Shown here piece after piece: positions 1 to 9,080 of a stretch of DNA of 64,000 nucleotides (positions are counted from its first letter, which is position 1; every line of letters starts with the position of its first letter). The position numbers and the translations under genes were made by a program. The notes under the pieces were generated by a model. The model did not search any database. It was not told the origin of the DNA and was given only the letters and a program-made list of their open reading frames with translations. The stretch is from Stutzerimonas stutzeri (GTDB lineage Bacteria; Pseudomonadota; Gammaproteobacteria; Pseudomonadales; Pseudomonadaceae), in assembly GCA_002339675.1 (NCBI GenBank), contig DDKB01000014.1, positions 132,220 through 196,219 on the forward strand, given 5' to 3'.

Positions 1-725
1 TGGACACGGCACTGGATGCCGCCCGTGCACGGGGTGTCGGGCATTTCCTCTGCATTGGCGTCAGCGCCGAGAACGCCGGGGCGGTCAAGGCGTTGGCGCG
101 CCAGCATGCCGATGTCGACTGCTCCGTTGGCGTGCATCCGTTGGACCTCGCGCCGGGCGCCGAGCCCGCGCTGGACTGGCTGCTGCGCGAGCTGGACGAG
201 CCACAGGTGGTGGCAATCGGCGAGACGGGGCTCGATTATCACTACGAACCCGACGCCGCCGAACTCCAGCAAAGGTCCTTCCGGTTGCACCTCGATGCCG
301 CCCGCGTCTGCGGCAAGCCGGTCATCGTTCACACCCGCGCGGCACGCGCTGATACGCTTGCGCTGCTGGCCGATGCGGACTTGCCGCAGGCCGGCGTCCT
401 GCACTGTTTCACCGAAGATTGGGCCATGGCACGTGCCGCCCTTGATATGGGCTACTACATCTCGCTGTCTGGCATCGTCACCTTTCGCAATGCCGACGCC
501 CTGCGCGAAGTCGCCCGGCAGGTCCCGTCGGACCGGCTGCTGGTGGAGACGGACTCGCCTTACCTGGCGCCCGTGCCCTACCGCGGCAAGCCCAACCTGC
601 CGCAGTACGTGCATGAGGTGGCGGCATTCATCGCCGAGCTGCGCGGTGTGTCGTTCGACACCCTGGCCGAACAAACCACTGCCAACTTCAAGCGTCTGTT
701 TCCCCTTGCCCGGGTCAGGGCCTGA
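1..725 (+). CDS. tatD: TatD-family metal-dependent hydrolase (5' truncated)
   Basis: The reading frame is open from base 3, so the start codon lies before the window; about 240 residues are visible. The visible part holds TatD landmarks: a GLDYHY segment, VHTR with a metal-binding His, and ETDSPYLAP near the C terminus. TatD proteins are TIM-barrel amidohydrolase-fold metal-dependent DNases/hydrolases acting in the cytoplasm. In pseudomonads the gene usually follows holB and pilZ, which would lie just upstream. An internal Met at 93 could be mistaken for the start but would remove the first barrel strand. Family assignment is firm; the precise substrate is unknown. Confidence 0.9.
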   Translation, partial: DTALDAARARGVGHFLCIGVSAENAGAVKALARQHADVDCSVGVHPLDLAPGAEPALDWLLRELDEPQVVAIGETGLDYHYEPDAAELQQRSFRLHLDAARVCGKPVIVHTRAARADTLALLADADLPQAGVLHCFTEDWAMARAALDMGYYISLSGIVTFRNADALREVARQVPSDRLLVETDSPYLAPVPYRGKPNLPQYVHEVAAFIAELRGVSFDTLAEQTTANFKRLFPLARVRA

Positions 726-910
726 TCGCGACCCAGCGTCGCGGGGCAGGCCTGGCCGATCCGCTCCCGGCGATGCCGTGTACAATCGCCGCCGCTTCGA
801 TGCCCGGGCGGCGTCGTGCATTCATTCATCCGGTTCGATCCGTGCCTCTGGCTGCTTCCGGCGTCAGTGACCTGCCATCGCACCGGTCATCGAACTGACA
901 GGGTGATGGC

Positions 911-2311
911 ATGTCCCGCGAAACGCTGCATACCGGGCCGCTTGAACGCGGCCTGAAAAACCGCCATATACAGCTGATCGCCTTGGGCGGCGCCATCGGC
1001 ACCGGGTTGTTCCTCGGCTCGGCAGGGGTGTTGCGTAGCGCCGGCCCGTCGATGATCCTCGGCTACGCCATCGGCGGCTTGATCGCCTTCCTGATCATGC
1101 GGCAGCTCGGCGAAATGATCGTGGAGGAGCCGGTGGCCGGTTCCTTCAGCCACTTCGCTCATCACTATTGGGCACCCTTTGCGGGCTTCCTTTCGGGGTG
1201 GAATTACTGGGTGCTGTACGTGCTGGTAGGCATGGCTGAGCTCACCGCGGTGGGCAAGTACGTGCAGTTCTGGTGGCCGGACGTGCCAACCTGGAGCACC
1301 GCCGCGGCATTTTTCGTGCTCATCAACCTGATCAATCTGGTCAACGTGCGGGCGTTCGGGGAAACCGAATTCTGGTTTGCCATCATCAAGGTCGGTGCCA
1401 TCGTCGGCATGATCGTGCTGGGGCTTTACCTGCTGTTCAGCGGACGCGGTGGCGAGCAGGCGAGCTTCAGCAACCTCTGGAGCCACGGCGGCTTCTTTCC
1501 CAACGGCGTCAGCGGGATGGTGATGGCGCTGGCCATCATCATGTTCTCCTTTGGTGGGCTCGAACTGGTGGGCATCACCGCCGCCGAGGCGTCCGATCCG
1601 AAGACCGTGATTCCCAAGGCGATCAACCAGGTCGTCTACCGCATCCTGATCTTCTACATCGGCGCGCTGAGCGTGCTGCTGGCGCTGTACCCCTGGGATA
1701 CGCTGTTGCAGACCCTCGGTTCGGCCGGTGATCCTTACAGCGGTAGCCCCTTCGTGCAGATATTCTCCCTGATCGGGAGCGACACGGCGGCGCATATCCT
1801 CAACTTCGTGGTATTGACCGCTGCGCTGTCGGTCTATAACAGCGGTGTTTATTGCAACAGCCGCATGCTCTACGGCCTGGCCGAGCAGGGCGACGCGCCG
1901 AGGATGATGATGCGGGTGAATCGCCGCGGCGTGCCGGTGCTGGCCATTGCCTTCTCGGCGTTGATCACGCTGCTCTGCGTAGTGGTCAATTACCTCCTGC
2001 CACAGTCCGCGCTGGAATTGCTGATGTCGCTGGTGGTTGCCGCACTGCTGATCAACTGGGCAATGATCAGCCTGGCGCACCTGAAATTCCGCAAAGCGAT
2101 GACGGCGCAAGGCATCGAGCCGTCCTTCAAAGCCTTCTGGTCGCCCCTGAGCAATTACCTTTGCCTGGCGTTCGTGCTACTGATCGCGGCGATCATGCTG
2201 TCCATGCCCGGCCTGCGGACCTCAATCTTCGCCATCCCATTCTGGGTGCTGTTCATCTGGGGCTGCTTTCGCATACGGCGCGCCCGGCGGCCGGTAGGCG
2301 CCATCGGCTGA
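911..2311 (+). CDS. aroP: AroP-type aromatic amino-acid permease, APC family
   Basis: A 466-residue inner-membrane proton symporter of the amino acid-polyamine-organocation superfamily. The N-terminal signature LKNRHIQLIALGGAIGTGLF and the following GSFSHFA, WNYWVLYVLVGMAELTAVGKY and FSFGGLELVGITAAE segments closely follow E. coli AroP/PheP, and about 12 hydrophobic helices can be counted. The likely substrates are aromatic amino acids, although related paralogues (ProY, GabP) share the fold, so specificity is inferred. The gene stands alone, 185 bp after tatD. The start ATG at 911 begins the conserved cytoplasmic leader. Confidence 0.85.
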   Translation: MSRETLHTGPLERGLKNRHIQLIALGGAIGTGLFLGSAGVLRSAGPSMILGYAIGGLIAFLIMRQLGEMIVEEPVAGSFSHFAHHYWAPFAGFLSGWNYWVLYVLVGMAELTAVGKYVQFWWPDVPTWSTAAAFFVLINLINLVNVRAFGETEFWFAIIKVGAIVGMIVLGLYLLFSGRGGEQASFSNLWSHGGFFPNGVSGMVMALAIIMFSFGGLELVGITAAEASDPKTVIPKAINQVVYRILIFYIGALSVLLALYPWDTLLQTLGSAGDPYSGSPFVQIFSLIGSDTAAHILNFVVLTAALSVYNSGVYCNSRMLYGLAEQGDAPRMMMRVNRRGVPVLAIAFSALITLLCVVVNYLLPQSALELLMSLVVAALLINWAMISLAHLKFRKAMTAQGIEPSFKAFWSPLSNYLCLAFVLLIAAIMLSMPGLRTSIFAIPFWVLFIWGCFRIRRARRPVGAIG

Positions 2312-2327
2312 ACCTCCAGGAAGCGCC

Positions 2328-2357
2328 AAAAAAAACCCGGCTTCCAGAGGAGCCGGG
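2328..2357 (-). terminator. Rho-independent terminator, minus-strand reading
   Basis: A perfect 7-bp stem (2336-2342 with 2351-2357, arms cccggct/agccggg) with an 8-base loop is followed on the minus strand by a run of eight T (plus-strand A run 2328-2335). It would stop leftward transcription from the aminotransferase gene and may also terminate aroP, since the genes converge here. Confidence 0.7.
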
Positions 2358-2527
2358 CCAAGACCATTAGGAGTAAATGAGGTCACGTTCCTCGCTTCCT
2401 CAACTGGCCGGGCATTGGGGGAGTTGCACGGCCAGTGACTGAAGTATTGGTCCGTAATGCGAAGTCTGCTGTCAGATTGCCGACATTCTTAAACGGATTT
2501 GGAATAGTCACCCCGCAGGCTGATCGC

Positions 2528-3661
2528 TCAGCCTTTCGCCAGGGCGTGAATGCTGGCCAGCGTCTGTTCGATGACCTCCGCCCGAGTGTAGAAATGCGGC
2601 GACAGACGTACGCCACCCCCGCGCATCGCACAGACGATCTGCTGTGCCTTGAGCTGTTCGAACAGGCTCGGATTATCCATTCCTTCGATTCTGAAGGTCA
2701 GGATGCCGGCCCGCCGCGCAGGGGTGGCCGGGCTGAGCAGTTCGACCCGGGGCATGGCCGCCAGCGCCTGGTACAGCTGGTCGACGTTCTGCTCGAGCCG
2801 TTGGCCGACCTCCTGCATGCCCACTTGCTCGAGCAGCGAGAGGCTTGCGTCCAGCGCCATGGCCCCGAGCATGTTGGGGCTGCCGCACTCGAAGCGTCGG
2901 GCACTGCGTGCCGGTTGCCAGTCGGCACGGTCGTAGTCGCCGGCTTGTTCGAGCATGTGCCAGCCGAATTCATGGAGCTTCAGACGCTCGCGCCAGTCGC
3001 TGCGGCAGTAGAACACCCCGAGCCCTTCGGGGCCGAGCATCCATTTGTGCCCATCGGCCATGGCGAAGGCGCAGCGGTAGCGCTGCACATCGAACGGCAG
3101 CGCGCCGAGCTGCTGGATGGCATCGATGCACAACAGCACGCCACGCTGCTCGCAGCCTTCGCCAAGCCTGGCCAGGTCTAGTCGCAGCCCGCTCGCATAC
3201 TGCACGGCGCTGATGGACATCAGGCGTACCCTGGGGCCGCAGGCGGCGAGCAAGGCGGCCTCGGGGTCTTCTCCCTTGAGGCCAATCTGTATGACTTCGA
3301 CGCCGCGAGGCTTGAGCGCCTCCCAGACGACCCGATTGGACGGAAATTCCTCGTCGCTGATCACGACCTGATCGCCGACGTTCCAGTCCAGGCCAAAGGC
3401 CACGAAAGACAAGGCTTCCGAGGTGTTCTTCACCAGTGCGAGATCATCTGTGCCGGAAGCGTTTAGCAGCCGTGCGAGGCGTTGGCGCAGGCGGGTTTCC
3501 ACCAGCAGCCACTGCGGATAGTCACGCGCACCCAGCGTGGCGTTCTGTTCAGCAAAGGCGCTGACGGCCGAGACCGCTCGCTGAGGCCAGGGCGCGACGG
3601 CTGCGTGGTTCAGGTAGCGCAACCCGTCGATTTGGGGAAATTCGTCATCTAATGGACTCAT
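2528..3661 (-). CDS. Class V aminotransferase-fold PLP enzyme
   Basis: A 377-residue PLP-dependent enzyme of the NifS/class V aminotransferase fold. The Schiff-base Lys lies in the DGHKWMLGPEGLG motif (about residue 206), preceded by the CIDAIQQLGALPFDV cofactor-binding Asp/Gln strand. Family members include cysteine desulfurases, selenocysteine lyases and isopenicillin-N epimerase-like proteins; no desulfurase-type catalytic Cys loop is evident, so the reaction is unknown. A TTG two codons upstream (3667) extends the frame, but the GGA ribosome site sits 9 bases before the ATG at 3661, which I prefer. It is divergent from a TetR gene 70 bp away, which may regulate it. Confidence 0.82.
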   Translation of the reverse strand: MSPLDDEFPQIDGLRYLNHAAVAPWPQRAVSAVSAFAEQNATLGARDYPQWLLVETRLRQRLARLLNASGTDDLALVKNTSEALSFVAFGLDWNVGDQVVISDEEFPSNRVVWEALKPRGVEVIQIGLKGEDPEAALLAACGPRVRLMSISAVQYASGLRLDLARLGEGCEQRGVLLCIDAIQQLGALPFDVQRYRCAFAMADGHKWMLGPEGLGVFYCRSDWRERLKLHEFGWHMLEQAGDYDRADWQPARSARRFECGSPNMLGAMALDASLSLLEQVGMQEVGQRLEQNVDQLYQALAAMPRVELLSPATPARRAGILTFRIEGMDNPSLFEQLKAQQIVCAMRGGGVRLSPHFYTRAEVIEQTLASIHALAKG

Positions 3662-3731
3662 GGGCAATGTTCCGTGCTTTTTCTGACTAAATAGGCATAA
3701 TCTTCCGCTTCTACTTCAACTGCAGCCGCTT

Positions 3732-4352
3732 ATGCAAAACGAATCCCGCAAGGTCCGCGAATTCCGTCGCCGCGAACAAGAGATCCTCGATACGGCACTC
3801 CAGCTGTTCCTCGAACAGGGGGAAGACAGCGTGACCGTCGAGATGATCGCCGACAGGGTCGGTATCGGCAAAGGCACTATCTACAAGCACTTCAAGTCGA
3901 AGGCGGAAATCTACCTCCGGCTGATGCTCGACTACGAGCGCGACCTCAACGAGCTGCTGCACTCGCCAAGCCTGGATCAGGACAAGGAGGCGTTGTCGCG
4001 CGCCTACTTCGAGTTCCGCATGCGTGATCCGCAACGCTACCGGCTGTTCGACCGGCTCGAGGAGAAAGTGGTCAAAGGCAATCAGGTCCCGGATATGGTG
4101 GAGGAGCTGCACCGGATTCGCGCCTCGAACTTCGAGCACCTGACCCAGCTGATCAAAGGCCGCATCGATGAAGGCAAGCTTGAAGACGTGCCGCCGTATT
4201 TCCACTATTGCGCGGCCTGGGCACTGGTGCATGGCGCCGTGGCGCTCTACCACTCGCCGTTCTGGAGCAACGTGCTCGAGGACCAGGAAGGCTTCTTCCA
4301 GTTTCTGATGGACATTGGCGTGCGCATGGGCAACAAGCGCAAGCGCGACTGA
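3732..4352 (+). CDS. TetR-family transcriptional regulator
   Basis: A 206-residue regulator. The N terminus holds the TetR helix-turn-helix (about residues 12-58: ILDTALQLFLEQG, then VEMIADRVGIGKGTIYKHFKSK), the most conserved signature of the family. The C-terminal two thirds is the variable all-helical ligand-binding and dimer domain; the ligand cannot be read from sequence. It is divergently placed to the PLP enzyme with about 70 bp between the starts, a typical layout for a local regulator, but no clear operator palindrome was found. Confidence 0.88.
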   Translation: MQNESRKVREFRRREQEILDTALQLFLEQGEDSVTVEMIADRVGIGKGTIYKHFKSKAEIYLRLMLDYERDLNELLHSPSLDQDKEALSRAYFEFRMRDPQRYRLFDRLEEKVVKGNQVPDMVEELHRIRASNFEHLTQLIKGRIDEGKLEDVPPYFHYCAAWALVHGAVALYHSPFWSNVLEDQEGFFQFLMDIGVRMGNKRKRD

Positions 4353-4486
4353 CCGACCGCCAGCTTCGCTGACGGTTGCGCTAGACGGTGCAGGATGCTC
4401 GCCGGCGCGCGTCGAGTGGGTCGTGCGGCGGGTGCGATTACCGCCCGGCCGAAACCTGGCGGAGGATGACACCTCGCCTGTGCGCG

Positions 4487-4720
4487 GGTGCCCGCTGCTG
4501 GACGACCGCCGAGCAGGCCTTCCTGATCTGTCAGCAGCTCGGCGTTGTGCAGATTGTCGTTGTCGATGCGATACAGGCGCCATTCATCCGCATGGGTGCT
4601 GATCCGCGCCTCGACTGCCGGCATGATGCCCAGCCAGCGGTCATCGCGTCGGTGAAGAAGCGCCGTTCCGTAGGGGCTGAAGTGCAAGATCGGTGTAGGG
4701 TCTTCTAACGCGGAGGTCAT
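4487..4720 (-). CDS. Possible small hypothetical protein or remnant
   Basis: An ATG at 4720 opens a minus-strand frame whose first 70 or so residues (MTSALEDPTPILHFSPYG, later HADEWRLYRIDNDNLHNAELL) have a natural composition with G/C-rich third positions. After that the frame turns Arg/Pro/Ala-rich and runs on into the antisense of the TetR gene until a stop at 4247, which looks like read-through after a frameshift. The end given is where the protein-like part fades, not a stop codon. No family is recognised and there is no strong ribosome site. Confidence 0.25.
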
Positions 4721-4900
4721 CGTGCACTGATCCGAAGGAGGTCTTTGCGGTGACCGTCCGCGAAAGCGACTCACGGCAGCCCTGGCAAAGCCTGGCGCTA
4801 CGAAACCTATGCGGGTCTGGCCGGGTCGGCTGGCGGCGCGCCATTCTGCTCCTTCGTCGTGTGCGCCCTTGACGTGCGTGGCCGCCCTGGCGCAGCCAGA

Positions 4901-5137
4901 TCAGCCGTTGCCCACGGGTTGGTATCGGTTTCGGTGATATTCGCCAGTCAGGAAGGTCGTCGCCTGCCGGGTGGTCATCAACATCCCCGGCTGATGGACG
5001 AACTGCGGCAGGTTGTTGTTCGGGTTGTTCCGTGTCTGGCTGGCCAGCACCATCGAGCGGAACGACTCGATGAACACCAGCGCCGGTGAATGCGTACACG
5101 AATCTCTAATGCGGATCGGCATCGGCCGGGCGGCCAC
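4901..5137 (-). CDS. Possible small hypothetical protein (78 aa)
   Basis: The frame encodes 78 residues; the part from ALVFIESFRSMVLASQ through NNNLPQFVHQPGMLMTT to HRNRYQPVGNG looks like a genuine globular sequence, whereas the first 15 residues do not. A longer overlapping frame on the same strand (5099-4641) is Arg/Pro-rich and looks spurious. No domain is recognised. It may be a complete small gene with a later start or the tail of a decayed one. Confidence 0.3.
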   Translation of the reverse strand: MAARPMPIRIRDSCTHSPALVFIESFRSMVLASQTRNNPNNNLPQFVHQPGMLMTTRQATTFLTGEYHRNRYQPVGNG

Positions 5138-5227
5138 GCAGTCATGGGGGCGCTACTGCGTAACTGGCGTGCTTAGTGCATTGCCTCGCCCGATTCGTCG
5201 GTTTTACGTCAGCAGCAGGAGCGGTCA

Positions 5228-5830
5228 ATGAAAGTGGTGAGCCTTATCGTGGCTGTGCTCGCGTTGAGCGGCTGCATGAACGTCAGCGACTTGGCCGAGG
5301 GCGCGCGGTATCAGCTCAGCGACGTGGGTGTGCTAGACCACAGCGAAACGGTGCGGTCGGCTTCCTGGCGGCTGCAGCCCGACTCGTTCATCTACATCGC
5401 CCAGGGGCACTTCGTCCCGCCCGGCAATGCCTATCCGCGGCCGAACGTGGTTGCCGAGGAGGCGTTCAAGGGCTTCGTCGAATATTTTCCGCTGGTCAGG
5501 CGCGCGGCCGAGCCGGCCGGGCTCGAAGAAGCGTTGAACCAAGCGAGGGCGGCCGGTGCCCATTACTTGCTGTACACGCGATTCGCCGCGGCGGATGACC
5601 GTATCGGCAGTTTCGACGAGCTTGACGATCAGCGCGCGCTGGATCGCCTGGGTGTCGATACGAGCGTGATCCAGTTGATGCTGATCGAGACCGGTAATCG
5701 CTACCTGGTCGATACGGCACGAATCCGCAGCCGCGGGGGGCTGTTGAACATTTACGATGCGACGCCACAGGTCTTGCTGGGCGCGCCGTTGCGCGACTAC
5801 GCCCGGCGCCTGACTGGCCTGAGTCGCTAA
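5228..5830 (+). CDS. DUF4823 family lipoprotein
   Basis: A 200-residue predicted lipoprotein: the N terminus MKVVSLIVAVLALSGC is a short lipoprotein signal peptide with the lipobox Cys at 16. The body resembles the DUF4823 family found next to DUF1285 genes in pseudomonads. The function is not known. It lies 9 bp upstream of the DUF1285 gene and is probably cotranscribed with it. Confidence 0.8.
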   Translation: MKVVSLIVAVLALSGCMNVSDLAEGARYQLSDVGVLDHSETVRSASWRLQPDSFIYIAQGHFVPPGNAYPRPNVVAEEAFKGFVEYFPLVRRAAEPAGLEEALNQARAAGAHYLLYTRFAAADDRIGSFDELDDQRALDRLGVDTSVIQLMLIETGNRYLVDTARIRSRGGLLNIYDATPQVLLGAPLRDYARRLTGLSR

Positions 5831-5839
5831 GGAGCGCAC

Positions 5840-6406
5840 ATGAGCGATGCTGGAAAGGCCGCGAACCTGCTCGAACAGATTACCCGGTCGCAGAGCAAGG
5901 GCCTGCCGCCGGTGCACCTGTGGAACCCTCCGTTCTGCGGCGACCTGGACATGCGCATCGCGCGTGACGGGCGCTGGTACTACATGGGCACGCCGATCGG
6001 GCGTCCGGCCATGGTCCGGCTGTTTTCGACTGTGATCCGGCGTGACGGCGACGACTATTTCCTGGTAACGCCGGTGGAGAAGGTGGGCATCACCGTGGAT
6101 GACGCGCCCTTCGTGGCGACCGAGCTGCTGGTCGAGGGCAGCGGGGAGGCCCAGGTGCTGCGCTTCATTACCAATGTCGGTGACGAGGCGGAGGCCGGGG
6201 CGGACCATCCGATACGGGTCGAGTTGAATCCCTCAACCCAGGAGCCGGCGCCCTATGTGCTGGTGCGGTCGAACCTGGAAGCGCTGATCCATCGCAATGT
6301 GTTCTACCAACTGGTCGAACTGGCGGTGCCGCACGAGATCGAGGGGGACAGCTGGCTGGGTGTCTGGAGCCGGGGGCGCTTCTTTCCCATTGGGCGCGCC
6401 GAGTGA
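5840..6406 (+). CDS. DUF1285 domain protein
   Basis: A 188-residue cytoplasmic protein carrying the DUF1285 signature near the N terminus (GLPPVHLWNPPFCGDLDMRI, then GRWYYMGTPIGRP). The family is widespread in proteobacteria, has a two-domain beta-rich structure and no assigned function. It follows the DUF4823 lipoprotein by 9 bp with a GGAG ribosome site, so the pair forms a small operon. Confidence 0.85.
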   Translation: MSDAGKAANLLEQITRSQSKGLPPVHLWNPPFCGDLDMRIARDGRWYYMGTPIGRPAMVRLFSTVIRRDGDDYFLVTPVEKVGITVDDAPFVATELLVEGSGEAQVLRFITNVGDEAEAGADHPIRVELNPSTQEPAPYVLVRSNLEALIHRNVFYQLVELAVPHEIEGDSWLGVWSRGRFFPIGRAE

Positions 6407-6478
6407 GCGAAGCGCGTGCGGCAGTGGGGCAGCGGCCAATGAGTGGGCTGGCGTTGCGGCCAGCCCGCCGCGAACGCC

Positions 6479-6850
6479 TCAGTCCGTGCGCCAGAGGATT
6501 TCCGCTTCGCCGCGCTCGCTGACGCTGATCCAGCGGTCCGCGTCTTCCACGGCTTCTTCTTCCTGCCAGCCGCCCGGCGCGCAGCGGATTTCCACACCCA
6601 GCGCCTGATAGGCCGCACGGGCACAGGCGACATCGTCTGCCCACGGCGTCGCGTCGCTTTCCAGCAACAGGCCGTGCCACTTGCCGACGGCCTTAGGCAG
6701 CCAGGTCACCGGAATGTCGCCGGCTCGGCACTTGAAGGTGTTGCCCTTGGGCTGCCAGGGCGAGCAGGAACCGACAGCCTGGCTGAGCCAGGCGGTGACA
6801 GCGTCCTGGCTGGCGTCCCTGAGGTAGATCTCGATATCCGGTTGACGCAT
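6479..6850 (-). CDS. Conserved hypothetical protein (123 aa)
   Basis: The frame is open upstream to 6973, but the natural start is the ATG at 6850 (MRQPDIEIYLRDAS): the upstream extension is Pro/Arg-rich and antisense to spacer, and an AAGG ribosome site lies about 9 bases before 6850. The protein contains DIPVTWLPKAVGKWHGLLLE and an acidic C terminus; I know it only as a conserved Pseudomonas hypothetical. It lies 86 bp downstream of rlmA on the same strand, possibly the last gene of a dapE-rlmA transcript. Confidence 0.7.
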   Translation of the reverse strand: MRQPDIEIYLRDASQDAVTAWLSQAVGSCSPWQPKGNTFKCRAGDIPVTWLPKAVGKWHGLLLESDATPWADDVACARAAYQALGVEIRCAPGGWQEEEAVEDADRWISVSERGEAEILWRTD

Positions 6851-6935
6851 GGGCGGTGGCCTTGTGTGTGGAGGGGGCAAGCCTGTGGCGGACGGCGGGA
6901 CGTGGCGTCTGGCCACGTCGGACGGGTGACAGGGC

Positions 6936-7742
6936 CTAACGGTCTCGCTCGATCCAATCGTAGCGTATCGCAACCCGAACCTTGAGCGGTGTGTCGATCA
7001 CCCTCGTCCGGCGCTCGGCACTGGCGCGCCAGCCATGCGGCGTCATGGCCAGCAGGTCGGCGCGTGCTTGCCGGTCGTCGAGCTGCAGCATGTAGCTCAG
7101 TGTTTCGCTATGCGCCAGATGCATACCGGCGGGGACCAGCGACAGGTGCTTCTCATCATCATAGGCGCGGACTTCGTCATACAGCAGCCCGCGCAGTTCC
7201 CACAGATGTTCGCGGGTCGGGCCCATGCGCAACAGGCCACCGCCGGGCGTGAGCAAGCGGCGGGCTTCGCTCCAGTCCAGCGGGCTGAAGACGCTGGCCA
7301 GCAGGTCGCAACTGGCATCGGCCAACGGCACCCGCGCCATGCTCGCCACCAGCCACTCAAGCTGCGGGGCGCGTTTGCAGGCGCGCTTGACCGCCTCGCG
7401 GGAAATGTCCAGCGCATAGCCATCGGCGTCTGGCAGCGCCTGGGCCATCTGCGCCGTGTAGTAGCCCTCGCCACAACCGATATCGAGCCAGCGGCTCGGC
7501 GAGCGCTCGGCGGCCAGCTGCGCCAGCCGCGCGGCCAGCGGTGCGTAGTGGCCGCCGTCGAGGAAGCGCCGGCGGGCTTCGACCATCGCCTGGTTGTCGC
7601 CGGGGTCGCGGCTGTTCTTGTGCTGCACCGGCAACAGGTTGAGATAACCCTGGCGGGCCCGATCGAAACGGTGATTGGCCGGGCAGGCGACGCCGTGGTC
7701 GATGGCGGCGAGCGCGCCCTGGCAGAGCGGGCAGATCAGCAT
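6936..7742 (-). CDS. rlmA: 23S rRNA guanine-N1 methyltransferase RlmA-like
   Basis: A 268-residue S-adenosylmethionine-dependent methyltransferase. The N terminus begins with a Cys4-type zinc ribbon (LICPLCQGAL ... GVACPANHRFD), followed by a Rossmann methyltransferase core with the SAM-binding motif WLDIGCGEGYYT at about residue 85. This is the RlmA/YebH arrangement, which modifies G745 (or G748 in the Gram-positive TlrB form) of 23S rRNA. Its start overlaps the 3' end of dapE by 7 bases, implying translational coupling. Confidence 0.85.
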   Translation of the reverse strand: MLICPLCQGALAAIDHGVACPANHRFDRARQGYLNLLPVQHKNSRDPGDNQAMVEARRRFLDGGHYAPLAARLAQLAAERSPSRWLDIGCGEGYYTAQMAQALPDADGYALDISREAVKRACKRAPQLEWLVASMARVPLADASCDLLASVFSPLDWSEARRLLTPGGGLLRMGPTREHLWELRGLLYDEVRAYDDEKHLSLVPAGMHLAHSETLSYMLQLDDRQARADLLAMTPHGWRASAERRTRVIDTPLKVRVAIRYDWIERDR

Positions 7743-8884
7743 GCGAGCAGGTTGACCAGGGTCTGGTAATAGATATCGGTCAGCAGGTCGAGATCGCTGG
7801 CCAGGATGTGTTCGTCCACCTGGTGGATCGTCGCGTTGACCGGGCCGAGTTCGACCACCTGGGTACCGAGCGTGGCGATGAAACGGCCGTCGGAGGTGCC
7901 GCCGCTGGTGGAGGCGGTGGTCTCGCGGCCGGTGACGCTGCGGATCGCCGCGGCCACGCCGTCGAGCAGTTCGCCTGGTTCGGTGAGGAAGGGCAGGCCG
8001 GACAATGCCCAGTCCAGGTGCCAGTCCAGGCCGTGCTTGTCGAGGATGGCCGCGGTGCGTTGCTGCAGGTCATCGACGGTGGATTCGGTGGAAAAGCGGA
8101 AGTTGAACACCGCTTCCAGGGTGCCGGGAATCACGTTGGTCGCGCCCGTGCCCGCATTCAGGTTGGAAATCTGGAAGCTGGTCGGCGGGAAGAAGGCGTT
8201 GCCGTCGTCCCAGTGCTCGGCAGCCAGTTCCGCGAGTGCCGGCGCGGCGAGGTGGATGGGGTTTTTCGCCAGATGCGGGTAGGCCACGTGGCCCTGCTGG
8301 CCGCGCACGGTCAGGGTGCCGCCGAGCGAGCCACGCCGACCGTTCTTGACCACGTCACCGACCAGCTTGGTGCTCGACGGCTCGCCGACGATGCACCAGT
8401 CCAGCCGTTGACCGCGTTCGCGCAACCGTTCTACCACCGCCTTGGTGCCGTGGTGGGCCGGGCCTTCCTCGTCGCTGGTGATGAGAAAGGCGATCTGGCC
8501 CTTGTGCGCGGGAAAATCGGCGGTAAAGCGCTCCACCGCGATGATCATCGACGCCAGACTGCCCTTCATGTCTGCGGCGCCACGACCATGGAGCATGCCG
8601 TGCTCGTCGATACGCGCCGCGAATGGCGGGTGTTGCCAGGCCTGCAACGGGCCGGTGGGGACCACGTCGGTATGGCCGGCGAAGCACAGCACTGGCCCTT
8701 CGTTACCGCGGATCGCCCAGAAGTTCTCCACGTCTTCGATATGCATCGGCTCGATGGCGAAACCGCAGGCAGCCAGGCGCTCGCTCATCAGCTGTTGGCA
8801 GCCCTCGTCCAACGGCGTGACCGACGGTCGATTGATCAGCTCACAGGCCAGTTCGAGGGTCGGGGAGAGGGCGGCGGCAGTCAT
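7736..8884 (-). CDS. dapE: Succinyl-diaminopimelate desuccinylase
   Basis: A 382-residue M20-family di-zinc amidase that hydrolyses N-succinyl-LL-2,6-diaminopimelate to LL-DAP and succinate in lysine and peptidoglycan synthesis. Metal and catalytic motifs are visible: FAGHTDVVP (His ligand), RGAADMKG (bridging Asp) and TSDEEGPA (catalytic Glu pair). A GTG one codon upstream is in frame, but a GGAG site spaced 5 bases from the ATG at 8884 supports the ATG. dapD and dapC lie nearby in the same orientation but in separate units. Confidence 0.95.
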   Translation of the reverse strand: MTAAALSPTLELACELINRPSVTPLDEGCQQLMSERLAACGFAIEPMHIEDVENFWAIRGNEGPVLCFAGHTDVVPTGPLQAWQHPPFAARIDEHGMLHGRGAADMKGSLASMIIAVERFTADFPAHKGQIAFLITSDEEGPAHHGTKAVVERLRERGQRLDWCIVGEPSSTKLVGDVVKNGRRGSLGGTLTVRGQQGHVAYPHLAKNPIHLAAPALAELAAEHWDDGNAFFPPTSFQISNLNAGTGATNVIPGTLEAVFNFRFSTESTVDDLQQRTAAILDKHGLDWHLDWALSGLPFLTEPGELLDGVAAAIRSVTGRETTASTSGGTSDGRFIATLGTQVVELGPVNATIHQVDEHILASDLDLLTDIYYQTLVNLLAC

Positions 8885-9080
8885 CACGGCTCCGGGGCAA
8901 GGCGGGAAAGGGGCGTCATTTTAAAGCAAACCGGCCACACCCGGGGCGCGTTCGGGAAGGCATTCAGCGACCGCGGTCATCCGGTTGCCATGCGTCGCGA
9001 TCGCGCGGTGCAAGGGCTGCGGAGGCTGTGTCGGCCCTGGCGAAGCGCCTATAATCGCGCGGTATTTTTCGGGGAACGAC

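Larger units (their letters stand above)
4353..5227. other. Long poorly coding intergenic stretch
   Basis: Between the TetR gene and the DUF4823 lipoprotein lie 875 bases in which no frame shows sustained Pseudomonas-like coding with a good ribosome site. Two minus-strand frames (listed separately at 4487-4720 and 4901-5137) look partly protein-like. The hairpin at 4357-4377, just after the TetR stop, has one mismatch and no T run. The stretch may be a decayed small-gene region. Confidence 0.4.

Noticed and set aside
887..2110. 407-residue minus-strand open frame opposite the amino-acid permease
   Set aside because: His/Gln/Arg-rich composition without any fold signature; it mirrors the high-GC third codon positions of aroP. 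The same applies to long antisense frames at 33385-34539 (aspS), 44801-46090 (CoA-transferase) and 46609-47679 (nadA).
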